NCBI RefSeq assembly: GCF_900110185.1
Contig: NZ_FOCT01000001.1
Coordinates: forward strand, 186,001-250,000
DNA from: Nitrosospira multiformis
GTDB lineage: Bacteria > Pseudomonadota > Gammaproteobacteria > Burkholderiales > Nitrosomonadaceae
Direction: 5' to 3'
Length of the DNA: 64,000 nt
Positions 27,931 to 35,927 of the stretch are shown in pieces. Within the stretch, counting starts at the first letter, position 1, and each line of letters begins with the position of its first letter. The position numbers and the translations under genes are program-made. The notes under the pieces are model-generated. The model ran no database searches, had not been told where the DNA came from, and saw only the letters and a list, made by a program, of their open reading frames with translations.

Positions 27931-28058
27931 CAAAAAAGCCCGGCAAACGCGGGCGTGGATACTGCATTCGTCTCCCTCTTTGAGAACTTTGAGAAGAGAG
28001 AACGAGTGGGCAGGTTAACAATATAAGGAAAGCTCTACCGTTAAATACTTAACGCATG
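27931..28058 (-). repeat. Repeated structured element, copy A (candidate small RNA)
   Basis: Minus strand: dyad CGTTAA-GTAT-TTAACG, conserved GTAGAGCTTTCCTTATATTG, hairpin with arms TCGT-CTC and GAGACGA, then a terminator hairpin (GCCCG/CGGGC) and T6. About 36 of 40 bases at the 5' end match copy C. There is no open frame through it. The stop codon of a small-protein relic lies in its dyad. Confidence 0.6.
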
Positions 28059-28210
28059 GAAATAAAAAAACGCTTCCTCAAGCCCTCTTCTTCGTTGTAC
28101 ATTCCTATAAGTAGGTTGCTCAGGAGGATGAACGCTATGACGCGAATTTCCTCCACTCTGGCTTTAAAGCTGTCTGTTCTCACTTCGTGCAGGCCTAGAA
28201 TCTGCAGGCC
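28049..28210 (-). pseudogene. Relic of the small coiled-coil protein seen at 36341
   Basis: In one minus-strand frame the text LHEVRTDSFKARVEEIRVIAF, then LLIGMYNEEEGLRKR, matches the 76-residue protein at 36341-36571 (LHEIENRRALKARAEEIWVIAF, LIGGFKDEDLRKR). The N-terminus is missing and replaced by a 15-bp tandem duplication encoding QILGL twice. The stop lies inside repeated element A. It is a paralogous fragment left by an older copy of the mobile region. Confidence 0.65.
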
Positions 28211-28503
28211 TAGAATCTGCCAGGATGTGGCATTCCACGGTTGTAATTACCTTGTTGCCGCATGTTGTCGAGTCGCTGTTGCTGATACAGGAGATCCACC
28301 TGTAACATGAGATCCCTCTGTAACTCTCTATTTTGCCCCTGCATCGTGTGATCCTGGTGCATCAATTGCTGCTGCTGAATTTCGAGTTGTTGCTGCATCA
28401 TATCCTGGGAGCGCTGCTGAATACTTGGGTCAAATCTGTAGTACTGCGCGCTGGCAGTAAGGGAAAGAGCCAGGGTGAAGAGGACAGCGAGAATAAATTT
28501 CAT
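28210..28503 (-). CDS. Secreted Gln-rich small protein
   Basis: A 97-residue product with a clear Sec signal peptide (MKFILAVLFTLALSLTASAQ) and a mature part rich in Gln and Met, with heptad-like QQQL repeats suggesting a helix, ending in a short Gly/Pro tail. Function is unknown. It resembles in style the secreted protein at 52130-52429 (Gln-rich helix after a signal). The ribosome site is weak. Confidence 0.55.
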   Translation of the reverse strand: MKFILAVLFTLALSLTASAQYYRFDPSIQQRSQDMMQQQLEIQQQQLMHQDHTMQGQNRELQRDLMLQVDLLYQQQRLDNMRQQGNYNRGMPHPGRF

Positions 28504-29244
28504 TTGTGGAAGCTCGGTTATTGACTCAGGCGAATACCCGCGGGATTTTCTGCAAAGGAGAGAGTGTATTTGAGTGTTTGTTTTGGCTACGGTTCGCCTA
28601 ATGCGTCATTCGATTAATTTTACCGTCGCTCCGACCTCTATGGCCCAAGGAGTCCCGCTACCACCAATAACAAAATAACTCCAATTATTATTGCCATCAG
28701 CGAGTCAATGGCGCCAATTTTGTTTGTGGCGGTGGTGAATATGGAATAGCTAGCTTGTAGCCTCTACTGTTTCGATCGCGTTTAGCAGCATGCGGCCTCT
28801 GCGACCTTGGCGCTTTCGTACGGCTTGAGGATTGCCCAAGCATGCCGCAGGGCGTTTTCTTTTGAGGTGTCTATCACTCCACCTCCGCTTTCAATTAAGC
28901 CCTTCCTTAATGTCCGCCACCGTTGCAAAAAATGTCAATCCAATTCTTGTTCACTGGGAAAATAATGGCCCCGTAGCTTGGGATGAGGCCTTGCGGCAAG
29001 ATGAGATTTTAAGGAACCGTCCTTGTCCAAAAAACCATTTTCAGAAAGATTCGCAGAAGTTGTGCGCCGCATGAAGGCCAGAATGCCTGAAGCCTCTGCG
29101 CCCCAAAATCTTCATACTGGCTATGTGGGGTTCCATGGGGAGCTCGACAAACCTACTCCAAAATGAAAACAGGTATGACAATATAAAGTGATGCCTGCGA
29201 CGAACTCTTAATTCTAGGCAATACTGCAGGAGAAAGAATCGTAC
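28504..29244. other. Eroded region without intact genes
   Basis: About 740 bp. It holds an AlpA relic near 28806-28925 and, at about 28650-28740 on the minus strand, a short frame ending in a hydrophobic MAIIIGVILLLVVAGLL stretch too short to call. Otherwise nothing supportable is seen. Confidence 0.5.
28806..28925 (-). pseudogene. Relic of the AlpA-gene region at 42.7-43.1 kb
   Basis: The plus-strand text here repeats two parts of the satellite element in shortened form: the ACGGCTTGAGGATTGCCCA segment (compare 42678-42697) fused to GCGTTTTCTTTTGAGGTGTC and the 3' end of alpA (compare 43046-43115). On the minus strand VADIKE of the AlpA C-terminus is still readable before a frameshift. It marks a second, mostly deleted copy of the same element type. 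Confidence 0.6.
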
Positions 29245-29595
29245 ATGAAAATATTCTCGCTTATATTTGTCCTCATATTTTCCCTTGCAGCACTACCGAC
29301 ATACGCAAAACTTGCGGATGATCTTAATGATTTGGTCGGTTATACAATTACTGCAAGCAAAACTATAAACCGGTGGTATGACGACGAAAAAGGTAATGAC
29401 ACGTTCGAAGGGTGTGACCGCGGTCGCGTGATCGTGTTTGACGACAACACATCCCTTACTTGTGCGGGACGTGGGTATCAATATGTCTATAGACCGACAG
29501 CCATAATTCTTACCAGGGAAATCACTTCCAAGGGGAAATCATTTTACGATGTTAAGATGGTTGTGGGGGACAAAGTCTATGATATGGGCAGGTAA
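29245..29595 (+). CDS. Hypothetical secreted protein
   Basis: A 116-residue product with a Sec signal peptide (MKIFSLIFVLIFSLAALPTYA) and a mature domain of about 95 residues with two Cys (GCDRGRVIVFDD, LTCAGRGY), probably a disulphide-bonded beta fold. ATG start with AGGAG 13 bases upstream. No family recognised. Confidence 0.6.
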   Translation: MKIFSLIFVLIFSLAALPTYAKLADDLNDLVGYTITASKTINRWYDDEKGNDTFEGCDRGRVIVFDDNTSLTCAGRGYQYVYRPTAIILTREITSKGKSFYDVKMVVGDKVYDMGR

Positions 29596-29720
29596 ACGAA
29601 CCACATCCAAAACAAACACTCAAATAACCACTATGAATTCTGATGGATGGATCGCACGTGCCGCCAAGACGAATATCGCCCCGCACCACCATCACCGCCT
29701 CCCAACAAATAGGAGGATAA

Positions 29721-29816
29721 ATGGAAAAGAGCCGAGACGAGTTGATAGGAGAAATCAGGTACGCGATACGACTGGCGGAACGCACTGGACGCCTGTATCG
29801 TCGGTGCAAAGCGTGA
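29721..29816 (+). CDS. 31-residue basic small protein
   Basis: Too short for usual gene cut-offs, but it has a perfect AGGAGG ribosome site 5 bases before the ATG. The peptide (EKSRDELIGEIRYAIRLAER, then TGRLYRRCKA) is amphipathic and helical. Phage and island genomes often carry such peptides; none has a role I can name. Confidence 0.45.
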   Translation: MEKSRDELIGEIRYAIRLAERTGRLYRRCKA

Positions 29817-29892
29817 GCGGGTGAGCGTGTTTTTTCGGTTCTAGGGGGAAGCGCGGCTGTATCTGCAATAACAGAGAGTTTCCCCTAAAGAA

Positions 29893-30198
29893 TTGTCTCT
29901 AATCGGGGCTGGCGTGGTTGCAGTATTTGGAGCGGCTTTGATCGCCATCCGCCCAGGAGACAAAGCTGCCCAAAATGAAGCTGATTTACGCCGATTCCAG
30001 TCTTTAATGGTTCGCGCTAACAGTCTTGACGAAAAAGCTCTTGAAGCGGCGCTTGAAGAAGCGAGACAGGGATTGGCACAGGAAATCGAGTCGTTGTGGA
30101 ACGTGGTCTATAACGACGTGGTTTTGGAGTTCAACCGTCCTGACGCCCTAACCCACTCTCTCCCTTACAGAAAATCCTACGGGCTTTCGCTTAAATAA
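29893..30198 (+). CDS. Hypothetical protein fragment with N-terminal membrane segment
   Basis: A 101-residue frame with TTG as first start, no ribosome site, and a stop immediately upstream. An N-terminal hydrophobic stretch (IGAGVVAVFGAALIAI) is followed by a charged helix (DEKALEAALEEARQGLAQEI). It reads like the 3' remnant of a larger gene. Confidence 0.3.
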   Translation: MSLIGAGVVAVFGAALIAIRPGDKAAQNEADLRRFQSLMVRANSLDEKALEAALEEARQGLAQEIESLWNVVYNDVVLEFNRPDALTHSLPYRKSYGLSLK

Positions 30199-30450
30199 CC
30201 GCACCGCTCCTTTGGTGTACCTCCGTACAATAGTCAGCTAGCGCGTAACGAATAACAATAACAATGCGCGGCAACAGATCTTTTCAGGAAAAATAGTCAA
30301 TACCCGTTGGTCAGGAAATGCTTGCGTACTTTGATCAAGGAAGTTTCAATTTCTGTATTTTACCCAAGGTCTGGATGCTTGAATAATGCAGCCCTGGTTA
30401 TATCCAGCCGTACGGTGCTTGCAAATCCATCGTGCTGAAGCAGCAGGATC

Positions 30451-30783
30451 TCATCCGGATAAAGCTTCCTCACTGCTTCGAGCATACTGGCTTCGATACC
30501 CTGCAGTAGCAGTCACTTGTCCATTGTTATTGATGCCAGTAGCTCGGATAAGAATTACCCCGTCAGGTAGATCAATCAGTGAATTGAGATCCACCATACC
30601 TTCTCCATCAAGGCTGACGAAGGCATGGTAATCACCTTCAGTCGTTTGAGACTCTCCCACCACCTGCCCGGCATTGTTGACGTCGTGGGCCAAGCTCCAC
30701 CAGTTCCCGCCCCAAAGTGCCCAGGTCTCTCATCCCCATGGTTGAATCGACTATGGCCCTGGACTCATCCATGAAGGTTTTCC
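30451..30783 (-). pseudogene. HAF-repeat (PEP-CTERM-associated) protein relic
   Basis: Minus-strand text DLGTLGG-WW-LAHDVNNAGQVVGES, HAFVSLDGEGMVDLNSL and ATGINNNGQVTA matches the extracellular HAF repeat found with PEP-CTERM proteins. The frame is broken by one extra G near 30703 and lacks a start and most repeats. HAF proteins are surface proteins of unknown role. Confidence 0.6.
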
Positions 30784-30793
30784 CATGCTGAAT

Positions 30794-30822
30794 GCTACAG
30801 GCCTCGAGAAGGGGCCTGTAGC
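30794..30822. repeat. 10-bp inverted repeat
   Basis: GCTACAGGCC and GGCCTGTAGC form a perfect 10-bp stem with a 9-base loop, upstream of the HAF relic. There is no T-tract, so it may be a recombination or operator site, or a relic. Confidence 0.4.
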
Positions 30823-31043
30823 TGAAGGGGAATTATTTTCTCACGTGCGAAAATTCCTGATTACCCGTTCCTGTTTGACACCGGCCCCCTCAGCATCCAA
30901 ATCTGGCTGGTACGCCTGTCATGACTTGTGCTCCTCTAATCCTGCACTGGGAGCCAACTGCTGGCACCGCTAATGCTCCAGCCCAAGCTCATCAGTATGC
31001 TGATAAAATTATGCTTCGCCTCATTTTTCCGGGAGAAAGTTGC

Positions 31044-31426
31044 ATGAATTTGGTCTTTAATCGATACGCGATTGTGTACCTCGCTGTGCTGGCTCTTTCA
31101 GGATGTGGGTCGTTCGAACCTCTGAAGATGTATGACGGATTGACAGGATTTGGTCGATAGGGTTGCCGAATGTGATTCAGGTTGATCCTGGAACCCATGA
31201 TCTGGAGATATCTGCGATTTACGGAAATCTTCACCATCCAACCTTCCCCATAATCAGAGCCCCCGTTGAAGCAGGCAAGGTTTATCAAATAGATTTTCAG
31301 CTCGGGAGGACCCCCAATGGGGGGACAGGGGCAAGCTATTCCTTGCGCTACTTTGGGAAATGGGAGGAGTACGAGAATTTTCTTTCCAAACACCTGGAGT
31401 ATGAACTAGGTACGCCTCTTCCTTAG
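31044..31426 (+). pseudogene. Small lipoprotein gene with internal frame break
   Basis: The first frame (31044-31160, ribosome site GGGAG) encodes a lipoprotein signal with lipobox LSGC and FEPLKMYDGLTGFGR, then stops. The second frame (from 31163) carries NVIQVDPGTHDLEISAIYG and VEAGKVYQIDFQLG. Together they match the layout of short lipoproteins with a YDG motif, a beta sandwich and a PG.H motif, so a frameshift or stop near 31150 probably inactivated one gene. Two separate genes is the alternative. Confidence 0.5.
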
Positions 31427-31552
31427 CTCGGGGTGTTCGGCAGCCCGATCGTCGGAATTATCGAGCGATTCCATCGCTGCCTTTAGATACTCGACTATCA
31501 ATTTACGGTCAACGCTCAGTTCCGCGATTTCTCGTTCGTGGTGGGAGATCAT
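31406..31552 (-). pseudogene. Truncated HigA-type antitoxin fragment
   Basis: The 48-residue frame (MISHHEREIAELSVDRKLIVEYLKA is its start in two parts: HEREIAELSVDRK and LIVEYLKAAMESLD) resembles the N-terminus of addiction-module antidote proteins, whose helix-turn-helix should follow but is absent. Its ATG overlaps the stop of the upstream gene (ATGA). No toxin gene is next to it. Recognition is by pattern only. Confidence 0.35.
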
Positions 31553-31857
31553 CTTTGCGGAACCAAGCACAGGATCGGGGTGGCCGGATATTTCTCCATA
31601 CACTCAAGGCTGCTTGTGCAACGAAGGCCTTCCCTCGTACAAGCATCGCAATCTTGGGCGCAATTAAGAATTTTAGGAGGAGGAGGTTGCTTGGGTGTGC
31701 CTGTTGGGGGTGGTGTTGGGGGTCCTATCACACCGGGAATATTCTGGGTTTTAGATTGATGTGCTACAGGTGGATCAGCTGCAGCTATTGACAACATAGC
31801 GGAAAGCCCGAAAAAGCTTACCAATTGTGTAGTTTGAATTAACCTTCTTGTTTTCAT
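31549..31857 (-). CDS. Secreted Pro-rich, Cys-containing protein
   Basis: A 102-residue product with a signal peptide (to about ADP), a Pro/Gly/Thr-rich stalk (IGPPTPPPTGTPKQPPPP) and a small Cys module with five Cys (NCAQDCDACTREGLRCTS, LECMEKYP). ATG start with GAGGAG directly upstream. Function unknown; the disulphide-rich tail suggests an extracytoplasmic peptide or surface protein. Confidence 0.6.
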   Translation of the reverse strand: MKTRRLIQTTQLVSFFGLSAMLSIAAADPPVAHQSKTQNIPGVIGPPTPPPTGTPKQPPPPKILNCAQDCDACTREGLRCTSSLECMEKYPATPILCLVPQR

Positions 31858-31953
31858 TTTTCTCCTCTATCCGTTCAGGTGAATAAAAAATCGATTTGGT
31901 ACCAAAAAGATTAACCCGTCTACGATGATGTTCCGTACCAAGTTTTACTATAG

Positions 31954-32865
31954 TCGACGCCTTTAAAGAATCAACGCGGAATAGAGAACATCAATGCTCG
32001 CCTCGCGGCGCACCAGGCATGGGTCTTCGCCGTACTCGGGAAGACCGACATGGCGCGGGCCATCGCCTTCGACGCTCTTGACCTCGCAAAGAAGATCAAG
32101 CCAGATCAAGCTAAGGCTTGGATGAAGGGTCTCGGCGACAACGGCGAGGACGAAGGGAAGGTTCTGCGCCGCCAAATCGAGGAGTTTCTCGAATCCTTGG
32201 GAAAGGGAGGCACCTCTGCTGGACGCTTGAAGGATGCCTGGAGCCTCTTCCGTCGGCCCTTCTATTTGCAAGGGCTGATCTTGCTCGGCATGGTCAGTTC
32301 GATCGCGTATGCGATCCAGACCGCTCCCCCTGGCGCCCCTCCTTCCAAGCCCTATGTCCTGGATCCGCGTCTCTTCACGCCGTCCCAGTCCTACACTTCC
32401 AGCAATCCTTACGTTCCCTCTCGTTCGGCGTATGCTCCCCCTCGTTCGGTGTATGTTCGTCTGGCGACAGCTCCGACCGGAAACCCGTGGTCAGCGACCG
32501 CCGACTACGTCGCAGGCTATTCCCACACCCATACGGATGGCTATTCGAAGGTGATGATCGACAACAGCCAGAACGACTCGGATGTCTTCGTAAAACTCGT
32601 CTCACTCGACAGTCCCGAGGCTTTCCCCGTTCGCGTCTTCTTCATTCCGGCCCGGGCCAGCTTCACGCTGGACAATGTCACTCGAGGCAGCTACGACATT
32701 CGCTACCGCGATTTGGACTCAGGAGGACTATCCCGCTCTGAGCAGTTCTCCTTGAAGGAAAACAAGACTTACAACGAAGTGCAGTTCAGCAACATAAAGA
32801 TGACGCTCTATAAAGTTCGCAACGGGAACACGCAGACCTATCCGCTCTCCGAGGCCGAGTTTTGA
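31954..32865 (+). CDS. Hypothetical membrane-anchored protein, 5' end possibly lost
   Basis: The first ATG in frame is at 32050 (271 residues), but clearly coding text continues upstream (NARLAAHQAWVFAVLGKTD) to a stop at 31951-31953 with no ATG, GTG or TTG start. The gene is therefore probably 5'-truncated. The layout is an Ala-rich helical segment, one membrane helix near LQGLILLGMVSSIAYAI, a Ser/Pro/Tyr-rich linker, and a C-terminal beta domain (NSQNDSDVFVKLVSLD, FTLDNVTRGSYDIRYRD). GC content is higher than in the neighbours, consistent with a foreign fragment. Confidence 0.55.
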   Translation, partial: STPLKNQRGIENINARLAAHQAWVFAVLGKTDMARAIAFDALDLAKKIKPDQAKAWMKGLGDNGEDEGKVLRRQIEEFLESLGKGGTSAGRLKDAWSLFRRPFYLQGLILLGMVSSIAYAIQTAPPGAPPSKPYVLDPRLFTPSQSYTSSNPYVPSRSAYAPPRSVYVRLATAPTGNPWSATADYVAGYSHTHTDGYSKVMIDNSQNDSDVFVKLVSLDSPEAFPVRVFFIPARASFTLDNVTRGSYDIRYRDLDSGGLSRSEQFSLKENKTYNEVQFSNIKMTLYKVRNGNTQTYPLSEAEF

Positions 32866-33102
32866 GGGAAGCCAATGGCTGTGAAGTAGCTTAGCCGGGG
32901 ATTGCGAATACGACGAGGCTCACCTAGCGCGGTGCGATGGGAAAGTTCGTGCTCGCGAAGAAACCGATGGGGCTTACTGGAAGATTGAGGACACTGAGAG
33001 TTCTTCATCACATTTTTAAAAACGGGTTATCCCGCGATATATGGGGGTACTATTAGCATTCACTTGTTTTACGCATAGTGAATGCCAGTTAGAGAAACTG
33101 AA

Positions 33103-33231
33103 ATTTGTCATTTTGGAGTACACCCCATCCTGACAAATCTGCCTGACACTTTTCCTGTCATTTTGTCAATCTGGAGTTATAAATTATATTGATTGACACT
33201 CACTCATGAAGGTCATAGACTCTACTCTGAC
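33103..33231. promoter_or_regulatory. Candidate res site of the serine resolvase
   Basis: Between 32866 and 33251 there is no gene but three dyads: ATTTGTCA/TGACAAAT at 33103-33138, TGTCAATC/GATTGACA at 33164-33198, and a weaker GTCA/TGAC pair at 33212-33231. Three spaced dyads just upstream of a resolvase gene is the layout of Tn3-type res (subsites I to III), which also controls the resolvase promoter. Confidence 0.5.
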
Positions 33232-33251
33232 ATTTATAGCAGGGAAGAACC

Positions 33252-33806
33252 ATGACCAGTCAGAGAATCGGATACATCCGGGTAAGTTCTTTAGATCAAA
33301 ATCCAGAACGGCAGCTCGACAGTATTTCGCTAGACAAGGTATTTACTGACAAGGCATCCGCCAAAGATACAAACAGGCCTCAACTCCAAGCCGCACTCGA
33401 TCACGTCCGTGCGGGGGATATGCTCATAGTTCATTCGATGGACAGGCTGGCGCGTAACGTCGAGGACATGCTAAGGCTTGTAAGGGAAATGAACGATCGG
33501 GGAGTATCGGTTCAATTCGTTAAGGAGAACATGAGCTTTACCGCTGGCAGTAATGACCCACGCTCGATCCTGATGTTCACGATGCTGAGCGCGTTTGCTC
33601 AGTTTGAGCGATCCCTGATAAAGGAGCGGCAGCGGGAAGGGATAGCCTTGGCGAAAGCCAAGGGAGTCTACAAGGGCAGGAAGCCGGCTCTCAACGCAGA
33701 CAGGATTGCGCAGCTGCGGGAGCAGGCCGCAGCGGGAGCAAACCGGAGCAAACTAGCCAAGGAATTTGGGATAAGCCGCGAAACCCTTTATCAATACATC
33801 CGATAG
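33252..33806 (+). CDS. Serine recombinase (resolvase/invertase family)
   Basis: A small serine recombinase of 184 residues. The catalytic domain (about 1-140) has the nucleophile Ser12 in IGYIRVSSLDQN, the DRLARN motif, and the long E helix (SAFAQFERSLIKERQREGI). A C-terminal helix-turn-helix (about 150-184, SKLAKEFGISRETLYQYIR) binds DNA. Full length. It stands alone with no transposase, next to parA/parG, so it may resolve dimers of a former plasmid or element. Confidence 0.9.
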   Translation: MTSQRIGYIRVSSLDQNPERQLDSISLDKVFTDKASAKDTNRPQLQAALDHVRAGDMLIVHSMDRLARNVEDMLRLVREMNDRGVSVQFVKENMSFTAGSNDPRSILMFTMLSAFAQFERSLIKERQREGIALAKAKGVYKGRKPALNADRIAQLREQAAAGANRSKLAKEFGISRETLYQYIR

Positions 33807-33849
33807 GAAGAAAGATCAGGCTAGTGACCCTACCTCGGAATCAGTACCA

Positions 33850-33979
33850 TCAGTACCGGTCTAAAGTGGAAAATTCCGGCTTCGTAGGCCTGTCGGGCAA
33901 GGTGTTTTCCCTTGCCCGGCGGGCAAATTCAGCGGGTGTTGCCCACTGCAATGCAGAATGGGGATGCATCTCGTTATAG
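33850..33979 (-). pseudogene. IS3-family transposase 3' fragment
   Basis: Minus-strand text YNEMHPHSALQWATPAEFAR ends the integrase-core transposases of IS3-family elements; the rest of the gene is absent. The remaining 300 bp up to 34288 hold no supportable gene. Confidence 0.65.
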
Positions 33980-34288
33980 TACTGTCATAATCAGCAGATT
34001 GGGTACAGCCATGGTAAAACCGTTTTCAGAAGTTCACTTCCTAGACAATCGCGAGCTGAGCGAGAAGGAAGGAAATGCTCAGTGGGTTTTCTTAGGCCAT
34101 TTCTCGAACTCATCTATATTATGAATACAGCTGACAAGCGCCTATGCTTTACCGATGCGAAAAACTACAGGCTTGTCTCCAGGAAGATCCTTGAGAACAA
34201 ATGACAGCCCTCTTTTGATTATGGATATGTCACGAGCAGCTAACAAGCAACCAACGCGATGCCGCCCCGAAGACCAACCATGCGGGGC

Positions 34289-34570
34289 TCAGTCGCCATC
34301 TTCATTCTCCTGCGCAAGTTGCGACTTGAGATGATAGGCATCGATGTCAAAGTCTCTGCTGTCCGAGACCGCGGCCAGTACCAGGGGCGTAACGCGCTCC
34401 CGCTCTTCCTCGGTCTCGAAGTTTGTGAAGTTGGCCGCAGCTGCCTCGGCGAACAGTTTCTCCGACAGCCGCTTTGCCTTTACTTCATAACTCTCTATGT
34501 CGGAATTGGCGCCGGGAGGGATGTTTTCCTCGATCCATGTTTTGGCCCACATCAGGAAGCGATTGCTCAT
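34289..34570 (-). CDS. Small DUF768-like protein
   Basis: From ATG 34570 about 93 residues: SNRFLMWAKTWIEENIPPG then a helical C-terminus (KRLSEKLFAEAAAANFTNFE). The FLxxWIxxNxP start resembles DUF768 proteins common on rhizobial plasmids and islands; their role is unknown. A GTG 14 codons earlier is possible. Confidence 0.5.
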   Translation of the reverse strand: MSNRFLMWAKTWIEENIPPGANSDIESYEVKAKRLSEKLFAEAAAANFTNFETEEERERVTPLVLAAVSDSRDFDIDAYHLKSQLAQENEDGD

Positions 34571-34741
34571 GACTGCCCACCCATCTTCTGCGTTGAGTTC
34601 GGGGCCGGTCACCCCTCATGGGAGCATTTTACCCATGATAAAATAGATTATCAATAATAAGGTTACGACATGAACGCTTCCAATTTTCCGCTAATAGGCG
34701 AAACTGTACGGCAATAGGAAGAACGGGTACAAAGTGAGCGA

Positions 34742-34765
34742 GGCCGCTTATGCGGCCTTTTTTAT
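34742..34765 (+). terminator. Rho-independent terminator upstream of the par locus
   Basis: AGGCCGC-TTAT-GCGGCCT, a 7-bp perfect stem followed by T5-6. It may end a short transcript that holds a 15-codon frame at 34670-34717 (NASNFPLIGETVRQ), probably a gene remnant. Confidence 0.7.
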
Positions 34766-34782
34766 TGCAGTTTTGCACCATT

Positions 34783-34937
34783 TCGCATTTACTGAATTAC
34801 GATTCTCCGTGTTACCGTAAATGCGATTTTTATTAAATACGATTTAACAGAAATAAAGAATCAAGTATTTCATTAATATCGCATTTATAATTATCTTTAT
34901 AGTCGTATTATCGTAAATACAGTAATACGAAAAATCG
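34783..34937. promoter_or_regulatory. AT-rich iterons: candidate par centromere and operator
   Basis: Seven or so copies of a motif close to AAATRCGAT occur in both orientations (for example TAAATGCGAT, AAATACGATT, ATCGCATTTA, CGTATTATCG, ATCGTAAATAC). They end about 38 bp before parA. In ParF/ParG-type systems such repeats upstream of parA are the site bound by the ribbon-helix-helix protein for both partition and autorepression. Confidence 0.6.
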
Positions 34938-34974
34938 TGTTTCATCAAAACAATAATTACGCTCAAGGACAATC

Positions 34975-35604
34975 ATGATTATTGGGCTTTTGAATCAAAA
35001 AGGCGGGGTGGGAAAAACCACTCTCAGCGTCAACATCGCCGCCGCGCTGGCGCAATCAGGGGCAAGGATATTACTGATTGACGCCGACCCCCAAGGCAGT
35101 ACCCTTGATTGGGCCACAGCAAGGAAAAGGGAACCCGTTCTATCCGTAGTCGGCTTCCCTCGTAAAACACTCCACCGGGAAATCGAGCAGATTGGCCAGG
35201 GTTACGATCACATCATCATTGACGGGCCGCCGCGCGTCGAGGAACTGGCGCGCGCCGCGATCATGGCCTCCGATATCGTCGTTATCCCTGTGCAACCTTC
35301 CCCTTACGATATCTGGGCGTCAGATGAAGTCATCAAACTCATCGACGAGGCCCGCGTCTACAAGCCACACCTGCAAGCCACCTTTGTAATCAATCGCGCC
35401 ATAGCAAATACCGCGATAGGGCGGGACGTGAGGGACGCGCTGGCGGTGTATCCTATCCCCACGCTGAAGAACACCATCGCGCAGCGCGTAATCTTTGCGG
35501 AAGCTGCCACCCAGGGACTCTCCGTCCACGAGATGGACGCTGCGGGACCGGCTGCAATGGAAACGAAGGCCGTACTCGACGAAGTGATGGAGATCATGCG
35601 GTGA
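34975..35604 (+). CDS. parA: ParA-family partition ATPase
   Basis: A 209-residue ParA of the small (type Ib, ParF-like) class that moves plasmid copies on the nucleoid. It has the deviant Walker A QKGGVGKTT (residues 8-16), DADPQGS, and Walker B YDHIIIDGPP, and no N-terminal helix-turn-helix. ATG start with AAGGA upstream. The next gene overlaps it by 4 bp and has the composition of its ParG-like partner. All ATPase motifs are intact, unlike flhG. Confidence 0.92.
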   Translation: MIIGLLNQKGGVGKTTLSVNIAAALAQSGARILLIDADPQGSTLDWATARKREPVLSVVGFPRKTLHREIEQIGQGYDHIIIDGPPRVEELARAAIMASDIVVIPVQPSPYDIWASDEVIKLIDEARVYKPHLQATFVINRAIANTAIGRDVRDALAVYPIPTLKNTIAQRVIFAEAATQGLSVHEMDAAGPAAMETKAVLDEVMEIMR

Positions 35605-35927
35605 TGACCAAGAAAATTTCGTTTGAACCAAAGCCCAGTAAACCATTGCCACCTGCCGCCGATAACTGGGTTGAAAGCCGCACTCCCACCGATGCTCCGC
35701 CAGCCGTTACTCAGCCAACACCCACCCTTGAGCAGGCGATCCAGGAGAAACCCGTACCAAGGAAGACTAAACAGGCGACGGCCAACGAGTCGGAGAGAAT
35801 GAAGCGGCTAACCATCGATATACCGCTCAGCCTCCACCGGGCAATCAAGATGCAATGCGCGGGGCGCGACACGAAAATAGCCGAGGAAATACGGGAACTG
35901 CTTTTGAAGAAATACGGAAAATCATAA
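35601..35927 (+). CDS. ParG-like ribbon-helix-helix partition protein
   Basis: A 108-residue protein with a long disordered, Pro-rich N-terminal tail (about 1-65) and a C-terminal ribbon-helix-helix (KRLTIDIPLSLHRAIKMQCA, then EIRELLLKKYG). This is the plan of ParG: an N-tail that stimulates the ATPase and a DNA-binding fold for the upstream repeats. It overlaps parA by 4 bp. Sequence identity to known ParG cannot be judged here. Confidence 0.75.
   Translation: MMTKKISFEPKPSKPLPPAADNWVESRTPTDAPPAVTQPTPTLEQAIQEKPVPRKTKQATANESERMKRLTIDIPLSLHRAIKMQCAGRDTKIAEEIRELLLKKYGKS

Noticed and set aside
28832..29074. 80-residue plus-strand frame
   Set aside because: Its first part is the AlpA relic read backwards and the rest has no motif or ribosome site.
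32118..32741. 207-residue plus-strand frame in the 32 kb patch
   Set aside because: It overlaps the better 32050 frame in another phase; Arg/Ser/Leu-rich composition typical of a GC-rich shadow.
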